Assembly (NCBI GenBank): GCA_947479755.1
Contig: CANKAM010000031.1
Coordinates: forward strand, 1-42,402
DNA: 42,402 nucleotides
Direction of reading: 5' to 3'
From: Bacteroidota bacterium
GTDB lineage: Bacteria > Bacteroidota > Bacteroidia > SXHM01
Shown: one piece after another, positions 9,801 to 17,698 of the stretch
How the letters are laid out: each line of letters opens with the position of its first letter
Numbering within the stretch: position 1 is the stretch's first letter
Made by a program: the position numbers and the translations under genes
Notes under the pieces: model-generated
Database searches by the model: none
The model's input: only the letters and a program-made list of their open reading frames with translations
Told to the model about the DNA's origin: nothing

Positions 9801-12436
9801 ACACGAACCACATCACCATCAGTTAAAGTATTGGTAGTAAACGTTGCACCTCCGCTTCCCGCATTCACACCATTCACCTGCCATTGATATGTTGGTGCTC
9901 CTCCTCCGTTGGTTGGTGTTGCAGTAAACGTAATACTTGTACCAGGACAAACAGGAGTGTTAGGATTTGCAGTGATAGAAACCGATGGAACTACTGGCGG
10001 ATTTACCGTAATTGTAATCGTATTGGATGTTGCTGTAGTTGGCGAAACACAGTTTGCGTTGGAAGTCATGATTACACGCACCACATCACCATTGTTTAAA
10101 CTGTTGGATGTAAAGGTTGCACCTCCACCTCCGGCATTCACACCGTTCACCTGCCATTGATAGGTTGGTGCTCCGCCTCCGTTGGTTGGTGTAGCTGTAA
10201 ATGTAACACTGGCACCTGCACAAATTGCTCCTGCCGGATTTGCTGCAATTGTTACCGAAGGAACAACCGCTGGATTTACTATCATCACAATAGCTGTTGA
10301 AGTTCCCGTAGATGGCGACACGCAGGTCGAACTGGAAGTCATAATTACGGTTACAGCGTCTCCGTTAGTTAATGTTGATGTTGTAAATGTTGCTCCGCCT
10401 GCTCCTGCATTTACACCGTTCACCTGCCATTGATAGGTTGGTGCTCCTCCTCCATTGGTTGGTGTGGCCGTAAACGTTACACTGGTGCCGGCACAAATTG
10501 CTCCCGCAGGATTTGCTGCAACTGTTACAGAAGGTGCACCTCCATTAGGAGTAACATCAATTGTTTGAACCAACGGAAAAATACAAGCACCTTGTGCATA
10601 GTTCAGCGTAATATTATAAGTACCTGCAGTATTGTAGGTAACAGAAGGGACTTTATTGTTATTTACCGTAGGTGTTGTTGAACTTGGAAACAACCAATCA
10701 TAAGCACTGGAAGGACCAGCCCCTAAGCCTGCTATCGCAACAGGTAGCCCGGCACAAACAGGATTAGGAGTAATGGTGAAACCGGGATTAACATTTTGTG
10801 TAACCGTTACTGTAGAAGAAGCAGTAGCAGTTTGACTACATGCATCGGTAATAGTTGCTGTATAAGTTGTTGTAGTTGCAGGAGTAACGGAAATTGATGT
10901 TCCTGTAGCTCCGTTGCTCCAAGCATAAGTATAAGGAGGAACCCCAAAATTTCCGCTGGCGGTTACAGTTGCGCTGTTGCCAACACAAATAGTCTGATTA
11001 CCTGTTATTGTAGGAATTTCAACAGTTTTTCCCTGAATGGTTACCGTCCACGGGCTTCCCGAAGCTATACAGAGATTATTACAAGTATTTCCTCCCGATG
11101 GATTATTCCTGTAAAAATTCATCGACAACGAAAGGTTGTAAGAAGCACATTGAGGATTGGGTATGCAAGGATCAACATCTGTAAAGATTGAAATATTGTT
11201 TCCATTGCATGCTCCGCCTGTTGGGTTGTTACAATACCAGTAAAATCCTGACTGGTCGGGACTGCGACAAGCTCCAAGCTGAAAGTCTACTGCACCCTGA
11301 TTTCTTAAACAGGCTCCTATTGCATTATAATTAAAAGTCCAAAGAACATCAGTAACTGTGCAATTTGCCGGAACCGGAACTGTAATTGGATAAGGACATC
11401 CATTTGTCCAACCTAATCCATCACCGGAGCCTGTAATCGAAGCTTGCGGAAGCGTATTGGACGCAGAAACCAACGGGTCAATTGTTACAGGGTAAACTCT
11501 GTTTTCTGCATTGAGCCAATCAACCGGAACAAAAATTGAAAACTCTTTTTCGTCAGTTAGTTGATAGCTTAGGAAGAAAGGTTCATCGGCATCAGAAGCA
11601 TCGCGCACGAAAGCTCTGCCAATAGTATAGTATTCCTGACCTTGAGTATCATAAAATGAAGCGATGCCATCATAAAGATTTTCACCCGTTTGGGTTGCAA
11701 GAGTCCAATTTACATTCAGATTACCGGCATAATCCAGTTTATCTTTTACAATCAGCGAACCGCCTGTAAAGGGAAGTCTTGCTTTTACAATAAAATTGGT
11801 TTTCACCTGTCCTTGCATAGCCTGAATGGTCATGTCAATTCCCGGCCAAACATCAAATACTTTTATACCATCGTCCCCTGATGAATAGTTGGCCCAGTTG
11901 GCATTACCAAGCGAGGTGAGGTTTCCATCCGTCTCTTTGTGTAAAAGCTCAAGACCCGTATTGAATTTAAACTCATGTCCTGGAGTTTTAATGGAGGCAA
12001 AATGATTTACAGCATCAATTTTTACCGGAAAGTGTTGGTTTTCTGCTGTAAAAATTCCGGGAGTAACACTGGTTAAACGTGCATCAAGACTTACCAGATT
12101 GCCTAAATTATCTGGAACGTGCAGCGGTCCGTACGATTTCTGAAGATAGAACGTCTGGCCGTTTGTTCCATTTTCCACAAAATAACGTTCGTCAATTTTT
12201 CTACGGTCAATCAGTTCTGTACAGTTTTCGCAAGGGGAGTTGTAAGGATTTTTAGCGTATTCCGGGTGATTGCGGTATTCAGGTGCAATCAATTTAGTGG
12301 CTTCCTCTGTAAGCCGTTGTTCAGCCTGTTTAGAGAAGGAATAGAAATCAGGCTGCTTCGCTTCCATCATGTATTGAGCGGAAGCCGAAAGCGATGTTAA
12401 GGCAAGAAGTAAAACTGAAAATAATATTCTAAACAT
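6806..12436 (-). CDS. giant Ig-repeat surface adhesin with PKD and gliding-motility C-terminal domain
   Basis: The protein has about 1,876 residues, read from the ATG at 12434-12436, whose product starts MFRILFSVLLLALTS and has a signal peptide cleaved near SASAQ. An in-frame start 33 bp upstream would place the first codons across the -7 box at 12457-12464, so it is rejected. After an N-terminal region of about 330 residues of beta-rich sequence (an uncharacterised domain also seen in other gliding-type surface proteins) come Cys-containing segments, SprB-like/Ig-like modules and then eleven tandem repeats of about 90 residues. A further Ig-like module, a PKD domain (YFWDFGDGTTS) and a type B T9SS domain (SAFTPNGDGLNDTF ... 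NRLGNEIYF) follow. Such proteins are exported by T9SS, and some are mobile gliding adhesins like SprB. The ligand is unknown. Confidence 0.9.
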   Translation of the reverse strand: MFRILFSVLLLALTSLSASAQYMMEAKQPDFYSFSKQAEQRLTEEATKLIAPEYRNHPEYAKNPYNSPCENCTELIDRRKIDERYFVENGTNGQTFYLQKSYGPLHVPDNLGNLVSLDARLTSVTPGIFTAENQHFPVKIDAVNHFASIKTPGHEFKFNTGLELLHKETDGNLTSLGNANWANYSSGDDGIKVFDVWPGIDMTIQAMQGQVKTNFIVKARLPFTGGSLIVKDKLDYAGNLNVNWTLATQTGENLYDGIASFYDTQGQEYYTIGRAFVRDASDADEPFFLSYQLTDEKEFSIFVPVDWLNAENRVYPVTIDPLVSASNTLPQASITGSGDGLGWTNGCPYPITVPVPANCTVTDVLWTFNYNAIGACLRNQGAVDFQLGACRSPDQSGFYWYCNNPTGGACNGNNISIFTDVDPCIPNPQCASYNLSLSMNFYRNNPSGGNTCNNLCIASGSPWTVTIQGKTVEIPTITGNQTICVGNSATVTASGNFGVPPYTYAWSNGATGTSISVTPATTTTYTATITDACSQTATASSTVTVTQNVNPGFTITPNPVCAGLPVAIAGLGAGPSSAYDWLFPSSTTPTVNNNKVPSVTYNTAGTYNITLNYAQGACIFPLVQTIDVTPNGGAPSVTVAANPAGAICAGTSVTFTATPTNGGGAPTYQWQVNGVNAGAGGATFTTSTLTNGDAVTVIMTSSSTCVSPSTGTSTAIVMIVNPAVVPSVTIAANPAGAICAGASVTFTATPTNGGGAPTYQWQVNGVNAGGGGATFTSNSLNNGDVVRVIMTSNANCVSPTTATSNTITITVNPPVVPSVSITANPNTPVCPGTSITFTATPTNGGGAPTYQWQVNGVNAGSGGATFTTNTLTDGDVVRVIMTSNATCVSPTTATSNTITVSILPASVPSVSISANPAGPICAGTSVTFTATPTNGGGAPTYQWQVNGTNAGTGATFTSTTLNNNDAVTVIMTSNATCAAPPTATSNTITIVVTTNLVPAVSIAANPSGIICAGTSVTFTATPTNGGNAPTYQWTVNGTNSGTGSTFTSASLNNTDVVAVTMTSNATCVSTPTANSNNINMLVLPIVAPTVTIAANPAGAICAGASVTFTATPTNGGVPTYQWQVNGANAGTGSTFTSTTLNNGDNVTVIMTSTAACVSPTTATSAAITMSVTPTVTPSVTVAVVPTGQICTGTSVTFTATPTNGGGAPTYQWQVNGTNSGTGATFTSATLNDNDVVTVTMTSNATCASPPTAGSTAITMDVSTTVVPSISIAAAPSNIICSGTNVTFTPTTSGGGNGPTYQWTLNGVNAGTNPTFSSSTFNDNDVIEVVMTSASTCASPQTATSNQVVMTVDQVVTPSVTIADFPSGAQCAGTSITITPTPVNEGNNPVYEWFINGVSSGNTALLTSSSFSDGDVISVILTSDAVCATPTTAASNSITIAIDQVINPSVTVAAVPAGTICFGEQVTFTATPSSAGANPTYQWTVNGANAGTGATFSSSSLNDGDVVVVTLTSSSPCANPTTAASTPISADVNTYVTPSVTIVASPSGPVCIGATVTFTANGTNGGSAAAYQWQINGVNVGTGTTFSSSSFNEGDVVFVVLTSSEPCTNGNPATSNQIVMTLAQPILVVASNDTTVCSSTPISLDAQATGGDGIYSYTWDNGAGNGSTVNVNPPQTTTYSVTVSDQCGSTPASDDVTVTVNQPVASFGFTPELPDMNDSEVRFENQSQGGVDYFWDFGDGTTSTDMNPVHNFGSPGDYTVTLTVTSSGDCVETTTYIITVEDVMAFWVPSAFTPNGDGLNDTFFMNGTMDHAYVMRIYNRLGNEIYFTDNSVPWNGAIFNVGDVVPNGVYVYEIDLDDADFKGKTLVGRVNVIRDGR
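7567..10541 (-). repeat. eleven tandem ~270-bp repeats coding for Ig-like units
   Basis: Eleven consecutive units of about 90 codons begin PSVTIAANP and contain a Cys near position 14 (ICAGTSVTFTATPTNGG), the YQWQVNG core, a GDxVxVxMTS strand and a second Cys (ATCVSPTTATSN). Units 1-7 (the higher coordinates) are close copies at the DNA level; units 8-11 are more diverged. The two Cys per unit could form a disulfide that staples the Ig fold. The gradient suggests expansion from the N-terminal side. Confidence 0.9.
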
Positions 12437-12456
12437 TAAAAACCTGATTTTCACTA

Positions 12457-12464
12457 CAAAATTA
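12457..12464 (-). promoter_or_regulatory. Bacteroidota -7 box upstream of the adhesin
   Basis: On the minus strand this reads TAATTTTG, a perfect TAnnTTTG. It lies 21 bp upstream of the ATG at 12436. No clear TTTG is seen 19 bp further upstream. It overlaps the alternative upstream start and so decides the start codon. Confidence 0.5.
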
Positions 12465-12568
12465 AGCAATTAGCGTTAAAAACACCTGCATTATTTGAGT
12501 AAATTTCAATACCCGTTTTTAAAAGCCGAAACTGATACGATTAAGAAGCAGAAAAGTTATGAATTATT

Positions 12569-13057
12569 TTAGCTGAGTTTGGCTTCTACCAGACTACAGA
12601 TTTTACCCAACCAGAACTCATCCGTTTGATTGAATGAAGCAAGCTGGAAACTGTCTACATCCAACACCATTTTCACTTCTCCGTTTATTAAAACAGGAAC
12701 CACAATTTCAGATTTAGAATCACTGCTGCAGGCAATATGTCCGGGGAATTTATCCACATCTTCCACCACAATGGTTTTCTTTTCTTTCCATGCAGTTCCG
12801 CAAACTCCTTTGCCGAAGGCAATTCGTGTGCAGGCAATCGGCCCTTGAAATGGACCTAAAACCAACTCATTTTCTTTAACCAGATAAAACCCTACCCACA
12901 AAAAATCAAAACATTGTTTTAGTGTGGCAGAAATATTGGCAAGATTGGCAACCAAATCCTGTTCACCTGAAATCAATGCTTCAATTTGAGGCAACAGATT
13001 TTTGTATTTTTCTTCTTTTGTTGATGAAATATCAAGTGTTGTTAATTGTTCTGACAT
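12569..13057 (-). CDS. msrC: free methionine-(R)-sulfoxide reductase (GAF domain)
   Basis: This 162-residue single GAF-domain protein is of the fRMsr/YebR type, which reduces free Met-R-sulfoxide with thioredoxin and so protects against oxidants. Three cysteines lie at 76 (GPIACTRIA), 86 (GKGVCGTAW) and 110 (GHIACSSDS). Their spacing of 10 and 24 residues is the same as that of the catalytic Cys84/94/118 in the E. coli enzyme, as I recall it. The DFLWVGFYLV and SEIVVPV strands and the DVDS motif are also typical. It is divergent from the thioesterase gene, with a perfect -7 box (TAGCTTTG) at 13091-13098. Confidence 0.9.
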   Translation of the reverse strand: MSEQLTTLDISSTKEEKYKNLLPQIEALISGEQDLVANLANISATLKQCFDFLWVGFYLVKENELVLGPFQGPIACTRIAFGKGVCGTAWKEKKTIVVEDVDKFPGHIACSSDSKSEIVVPVLINGEVKMVLDVDSFQLASFNQTDEFWLGKICSLVEAKLS

Positions 13058-13090
13058 GGTTTAATTCTTTAATTTTCGCCTTTCAAACTA

Positions 13091-13098
13091 CAAAGCTA
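13091..13098 (-). promoter_or_regulatory. -7 box for the methionine sulfoxide reductase gene
   Basis: The minus strand reads TAGCTTTG, a perfect TAnnTTTG, 33 bp upstream of the ATG at 13057. It lies in the 44-bp gap between divergent genes and ends only 3 bp before the thioesterase ATG. No good -33 partner was found. Confidence 0.4.
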
Positions 13099-13101
13099 AC
13101 A

Positions 13102-13557
13102 ATGAGCGACAATCTTTATAAAGCATATTTCAAAACTATTATCGGCAGTAAACCACCCGAAATTGCGCCTCCGCTTTCAAAATGGCTTGGAGGAATTGTG
13201 CGCGAGGTAAATGATGATTCAATGACCGTTGAATTTGAAGTTACGGAGCAAATGACCAACCCGGGTGGCTATTTGCACGGTGGAATGCATGCTGCTATTA
13301 TGGACGAAGTAATCGGAATGACAGTTGCAGCTTTGGATAAAGAATTTCATTTTGTATCGGTGAATTTATCGGTTGATTTTCTGGGAAATGTAAAACTAGG
13401 AAGCAAGGTGGTTGCAAAATCACAGGTAATTCGCCAAGGCAGAAGGATCATAAATATGGCTTGTGAAATTCGCGACATCAATGGAAAATTGCTTTCCCGT
13501 TCTACTTCCAACATGGGCATGACTGAACAGCGAATGGATTTCAAACCACGCTATTAA
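13102..13557 (+). CDS. PaaI-type hotdog-fold thioesterase
   Basis: This 151-residue hotdog protein of the PaaI/4HBT family hydrolyses acyl-CoA or aryl-CoA thioesters. The signature GGYLHGGMHAAIMDEV (residues 55-70) carries the HGG(x)nDE motif at the active-site helix. It is followed by VNLSVDFLGNVKLGSKVVAKSQV and a last strand with RSTSNM. The ATG at 13102 is chosen because the in-frame sequence upstream would overlap the divergent reductase gene and its promoter. The next gene, a glycosyltransferase, begins 2 bp after the stop, so they are co-transcribed. The physiological thioester is unknown. Confidence 0.88.
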   Translation: MSDNLYKAYFKTIIGSKPPEIAPPLSKWLGGIVREVNDDSMTVEFEVTEQMTNPGGYLHGGMHAAIMDEVIGMTVAALDKEFHFVSVNLSVDFLGNVKLGSKVVAKSQVIRQGRRIINMACEIRDINGKLLSRSTSNMGMTEQRMDFKPRY

Positions 13558-13559
13558 CA

Positions 13560-14321
13560 ATGCACAAACTTTCGGCAGTAATCATCACTTACAACGAGGA
13601 GCGCAACATTGCACGTTGTTTAGATTCGCTTGCCGGAATTGCAGATGATATTGTTGTGCTGGATTCTTTTTCAACTGACAAAACGGAAGAAATCTGCAAA
13701 CAAAAAGGTGCGCGATTTTTTCAGCACACATTTGACGGACACATTCAACAGAAAAACCGTGCAATTACATTTGCTCAATTCCCGCACATTTTATCGCTTG
13801 ACGCAGACGAAGCGCTTTCAGAAGAATTAAAAAAATCAATTCTGCAAGTGAAAAATAACTGGACACATAATGGTTATTACATCAATCGCATAACCAATTA
13901 TTGCGGACAGTGGATAAAGCACAGCGGCTGGTATCCCGATAAAAAACTACGTTTGTGGGACAGTCGAAAAGGAGAATGGCGCGGCACCAACCCGCACGAT
14001 AAATATGAATTGTTTGAAGGTGACAAGGGTACTTCACGTTTGAAAGGCGATATTCTGCATTATAGTTTTTATACGATTGATGAGCACGTAAGACAGGTAG
14101 ATTATTTTTCTACCATTGGTGCAAAAGCACGTTTTGAAAAAGGTGAGAAAGTAAATTTTCTTGTACTAAGCAATGCCTTACAGGTAAAGTTTACAAAACA
14201 TTATTTTCTCAAACTCGGTTTCTTAGATGGATTTTACGGCTTTGTGATTGCAATGATTTCGGGTTACGCAGTATTTTTAAAATATGCCAAGCTTAGGGAA
14301 CTTTGGAAAAATAAAAAGTAG
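13560..14321 (+). CDS. family 2 glycosyltransferase (LPS core WaaE/KdtX-like)
   Basis: The 253-residue enzyme has a GT-A fold: SAVIITYNEERNI (5-17), the nucleotide-binding IVVLDSFSTDKT (31-42) and the metal-binding SLDADEA (Asp81/Asp83). The WYPDKKLRLWDSRKG region is shared with WaaE/KdtX-type enzymes that add a beta-linked glucose to the LPS inner core. A C-terminal hydrophobic amphipathic segment (KLGFLDGFYGFVIAMISGY) probably associates with the inner membrane. The acceptor cannot be deduced. It lies 2 bp after the thioesterase gene and 2 bp before the next gene, forming a tight three-gene operon. Confidence 0.88.
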   Translation: MHKLSAVIITYNEERNIARCLDSLAGIADDIVVLDSFSTDKTEEICKQKGARFFQHTFDGHIQQKNRAITFAQFPHILSLDADEALSEELKKSILQVKNNWTHNGYYINRITNYCGQWIKHSGWYPDKKLRLWDSRKGEWRGTNPHDKYELFEGDKGTSRLKGDILHYSFYTIDEHVRQVDYFSTIGAKARFEKGEKVNFLVLSNALQVKFTKHYFLKLGFLDGFYGFVIAMISGYAVFLKYAKLRELWKNKK

Positions 14322-14323
14322 AT

Positions 14324-15361
14324 ATGGATTCACTAACACAATTTATTCTTGGCGCTGCAGTAGGTGAAGCCGTACTAGGAAAAAAGGCAGGCAACAAAGC
14401 AATTCTTTGGGGCGGCATTGCAGGAACTATTCCCGACTTGGATGTTTTCTTTACCATGGGTAGTGCGTTGAAAGAAATAACATTGCATCGCGGTATTTCA
14501 CATTCTCTCATTTTTGCAGTTGTGATGGCGCCTGTCTTGGGGTGGCTGATTAATAAACTATACAAAGACAAAATCGGATTCAAAGGTTGGACATTGCTTT
14601 TTTTCTGGAGCATTGTTACACATCCAATCCTAGACACATTCACAACTTACGGAACGCAATTATTTCTTCCTTTCAGCGATTACAGAGCAGGCATTAACAA
14701 TATTTTCATTATTGATTTTTTTTACACCGTTCCGCTGATGATCTGCACTATTGCTTGTCTTTTCATTAATCGTGAAAATCCGAAACGCAGAAAGTGTAAT
14801 AATTTCGGTTTAATTTTCAGCAGCGCTTATATGTTGCTTTCATTGGTGAATAAAGGCTATGCAAGTCATGTGTTTTCGAATTCATTAGAAGAAAAAGGGA
14901 TTAAAACGGAACACTGTATGACGGGCGTAACTCCGTTGAATATTCTGCTCTGGTATAATGTTGCCGAAGTTGATTCGGGCTATTACGTTGGTTATTATTC
15001 GCTGCTGGATGAAGATAAAAAAATTGACTATGCTTTTTATTACCGACACGAAGAATTACTGGAAGAAATAAAAGACACGTATGAAGTTGACCGTCTGAAA
15101 TGGTTCAGTAATAACTTTTATGCTATTGAAAAAGTGGGTGATGAATTGCGCTTTGTTAATTTAAAATTCGGCACTACCGGAAATGAAGATGAAACGTCCA
15201 TTTCAAATGCTGTTCCGTTTTATATAATTATCAAAAAGCAGACTGACGGAAGTTTGTTATTGGAAAATAATCGCGGAGAAAAAGACCTTGAACTAAAGAA
15301 AGCATTGAAGCAACTCTTCAGCCGTGTCATGGGAAATAAGGCAGCGTTTAAAATGCATTGA
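14324..15361 (+). CDS. YdjM/DUF457-family membrane-bound metal-dependent hydrolase
   Basis: The 345-residue protein has an N-terminal domain of four or five membrane segments with the conserved polar residues of the YdjM (LexA-regulated, predicted metal-dependent hydrolase) family: PDLD (37-40), HRGISHS (55-61) and THPILDTFTTYG (about 102-113). The second half (about residues 180-345) is soluble and mixed alpha/beta, with no motif I recognise. Bacteroidota homologues usually have this longer form. The reaction is unknown. Metal ligands are predicted from the His/Asp pattern only. It is the last gene of the thioesterase-glycosyltransferase operon, 2 bp after its neighbour, and converges on pbpC. 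Confidence 0.8.
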   Translation: MDSLTQFILGAAVGEAVLGKKAGNKAILWGGIAGTIPDLDVFFTMGSALKEITLHRGISHSLIFAVVMAPVLGWLINKLYKDKIGFKGWTLLFFWSIVTHPILDTFTTYGTQLFLPFSDYRAGINNIFIIDFFYTVPLMICTIACLFINRENPKRRKCNNFGLIFSSAYMLLSLVNKGYASHVFSNSLEEKGIKTEHCMTGVTPLNILLWYNVAEVDSGYYVGYYSLLDEDKKIDYAFYYRHEELLEEIKDTYEVDRLKWFSNNFYAIEKVGDELRFVNLKFGTTGNEDETSISNAVPFYIIIKKQTDGSLLLENNRGEKDLELKKALKQLFSRVMGNKAAFKMH

Positions 15362-15367
15362 CCTGCA

Positions 15368-17698
15368 CTACTTCTTCACCACTTCAAAACTTTTGTAAAT
15401 CGTTTCTCCGTTTTCATCAACCAGCGTGAGCAGGTGTTTTCCCTCTTCGGGATTCAAACCGATTTGGTGAATGTTTTTTGTTTGCACAATAAACGTGTTA
15501 TCCAGATGCCAGAAAATTGTTGCCGAACTTCTGCGATGAGCAGCTTCAAAGACGACTTCACTCCTGCTTCCGTCAAGTTTTACAGGCACGTAAACAATAA
15601 TATTCTCGTGCGGATAAATGAGTTCCATATTTTTCACTGGGTTTTCGTCTGTGCAATTTGCACGCATGGGAGGCAAGGTTTTATAAGACGGATTTTTTGA
15701 TTTGTAATACCATTCCATTGCAGGCGGCAACACAAACCAATTTGCATGAATCATATCGTTGGTTGCATAACAACTGCTGTTTACACGCTCTCGCTTATTC
15801 TTATCCAGATGCACCAGACGATGGTACGGACAAGCTTCTGTTTTCAATCCGGATAAAGTAATTCTCACCGAATCAATTTCCTCGCAGTATGAACCCGCGC
15901 GATGTCCGCTTTGGTGGCAGACAGCAACTTTTTCCAGATCATCATAAGGCGGAAGAAAATTCTGTCCTGCGGGTAACAAGCTAAAAACATCAAACATCAA
16001 AGGAGCTGCTGCTCCTATCCCTGTCAAACCCGGACGACCTTCTCCATCTGCATTTCCAACCCAAACTCCAACAACATATTCCGGAGTTGTTCCTATTGCC
16101 CAACCATCACGAAACCCAAAACTGGTTCCTGTCTTCCAAGCAATAAAACCGGAAGAAGCAAATGTTTTCCACCCTGCTTCAATATCCGGACGATTAACTT
16201 CTGCCATTGCTTCATAGGTCTGGTAAATTGCTCCTGCGCTTACAGGGGAATGCTCACTCCCCTCTCCTTTTGGAGAGGGGTTGGGGGTGAGGCTCAACTT
16301 CCTGAACTCATCACCGCGAAAAACCGGATAATGATTTAAGGTGCGCGAAAGCGAAGCATAAATTCCGGTGAGTTCCCACAGTGTTGCTTCAGCTCCTCCC
16401 AGAATAATGGAGAGCCCGTAATGCCGTGCATCCTTTGTTAATGTTGTCATTCCTAGTTTCTTCAACTGGTAATGAAATTTTTCAACACCGTGTTCACGTA
16501 ACATGCGAACTGCAGGAATATTAAGTGATTTAGCAAGTGCCTGTTTTGCAGGAACAGCTCCCTCATAAGTAAGACTAAAATTCTTTGGCGAATAACCTGC
16601 TATTTGAGTAGGAATGTCGGCTATCAAAGTGCCGGGAAGTAGTTCTCCGTCATTCAGCATGGAGGCAAACAGCAAGGGTTTCATCACGCTGCCTGTACTG
16701 CGTGCAGCGGAGACCACATCAACCTGGTTGTTATGCTCTGCATCACAATCCGTATTTCCGATATAGGCTAACACATTCCCTGTTTCCACTTCAATAACCA
16801 ACACAGCAGCATTGTAGATCTCGTTGTGTTTTAATTGCAAATAATGATTATTTACTTTTTCGGAAACACGTTGTTGAAGATTACCATCAATGGTTGTGTT
16901 ACTTTTCTTCCCTTTGCTCTGCTTAAAAAATCGTGTGAGCAGATGAGGTGCTCGTTGCGGAATATCCAACGGCTTTTCGGGCAAGGGCTCTTCGCAGGAA
17001 AGCTCATAAGTTGTTTTATCAATCACACCTTTCTCGTGCAAGCGTTTCAGTAAACGATTTCTTTTCTGCAACAACTTGTCGTGATTCTTTCCGGGATAAA
17101 TCAATGAAGGCGCATTGGGCAAAACGGCAAGCGTAGCAGCTTCAGCCCACGAAAGTTCCGTTGCATTTCTTCCGAAATACCTCCACGAAGCGGCATCGAG
17201 TCCAACCACATTTCCACCGAATGGCGCATTGGAAGCATAGAACGAAAGTATCTCCTCTTTAGAATAAGCCAGTTCAATCCGTGTTGCCAGAATCATTTCA
17301 ATCACCTTGCGAAAAATATTCCGTGAGCCTGCCGGGCGCGAGATCCGTATTACCTGCATGGTAAGTGTACTGCCACCACTCACCCTGTGCAGAGTGGTAA
17401 TATTCTGCCATGCAGCACGCAACATGGAAAAAGGGTTGATGCCCGGATGCTTGTAAAAATGCTTGTCCTCAAACTCAACAAGACAAACACCGAACTTTTC
17501 AGGAACGGAATCATTATGAGGAAAACGCCACTGACCATCATCTGCAATTTTTGCACCGAGCAGGTTTCCTTCCCGATCATTAATAACCGTGCAGGTTGGA
17601 GTCTCAAATAGCTTTTCGGGTAGTGAAAACCAATACCAAATTCCGAGCAGCAGGATTAGCGCAAGAAAATACCAACGATATTTTTTGAGGCATCTCAC
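15368..17698 (-). CDS. pbpC: penicillin-binding protein 1C (bifunctional PBP)
   Basis: The 776-residue inner-membrane protein has an anchor at residues 11-24. The GT51 glycosyltransferase domain has EDKHFYKHPG with catalytic Glu77, GGSTLTMQVIR (108-118), RKVIEMILATRIE and a C-terminal block near YASNAPFGGNVVG. The transpeptidase domain has Ser337-Val-Met-Lys340, Ser391-Leu-Asn393 and Lys522-Thr-Gly524. A BiPBP_C beta domain ends the protein. Start is the GTG at 17696-17698, which shares GTGA with the stop of the alpha-2-macroglobulin gene, so translation is coupled. Residues about 469-485 (TPNPSPKGEGSEHSPV) are a translated palindromic repeat inserted in the transpeptidase domain between the SxN and KTG motifs. 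Both catalytic centres appear intact. Confidence 0.95.
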   Translation of the reverse strand: MRCLKKYRWYFLALILLLGIWYWFSLPEKLFETPTCTVINDREGNLLGAKIADDGQWRFPHNDSVPEKFGVCLVEFEDKHFYKHPGINPFSMLRAAWQNITTLHRVSGGSTLTMQVIRISRPAGSRNIFRKVIEMILATRIELAYSKEEILSFYASNAPFGGNVVGLDAASWRYFGRNATELSWAEAATLAVLPNAPSLIYPGKNHDKLLQKRNRLLKRLHEKGVIDKTTYELSCEEPLPEKPLDIPQRAPHLLTRFFKQSKGKKSNTTIDGNLQQRVSEKVNNHYLQLKHNEIYNAAVLVIEVETGNVLAYIGNTDCDAEHNNQVDVVSAARSTGSVMKPLLFASMLNDGELLPGTLIADIPTQIAGYSPKNFSLTYEGAVPAKQALAKSLNIPAVRMLREHGVEKFHYQLKKLGMTTLTKDARHYGLSIILGGAEATLWELTGIYASLSRTLNHYPVFRGDEFRKLSLTPNPSPKGEGSEHSPVSAGAIYQTYEAMAEVNRPDIEAGWKTFASSGFIAWKTGTSFGFRDGWAIGTTPEYVVGVWVGNADGEGRPGLTGIGAAAPLMFDVFSLLPAGQNFLPPYDDLEKVAVCHQSGHRAGSYCEEIDSVRITLSGLKTEACPYHRLVHLDKNKRERVNSSCYATNDMIHANWFVLPPAMEWYYKSKNPSYKTLPPMRANCTDENPVKNMELIYPHENIIVYVPVKLDGSRSEVVFEAAHRRSSATIFWHLDNTFIVQTKNIHQIGLNPEEGKHLLTLVDENGETIYKSFEVVKK
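16259..16294 (-). repeat. intragenic palindromic repeat (copy 2) inside pbpC
   Basis: A 9-bp perfect stem CCCCTCTCC / GGAGAGGGG with loop TTTT (16259-16280) is followed by TTGGGGGTGAGG. Translated on the minus strand it gives LTPNPSPKGEG. The copy in the UbiA gene at 3931-3959 is read in the same frame (LTxxPSPK). Confidence 0.85.

Noticed and set aside
7521-10681. A series of plus-strand open frames of 60-93 codons inside the adhesin
   Set aside because: They repeat with the 270-bp unit period and are reverse-strand shadows of the Ig repeats. The proteins have no recognisable domain.
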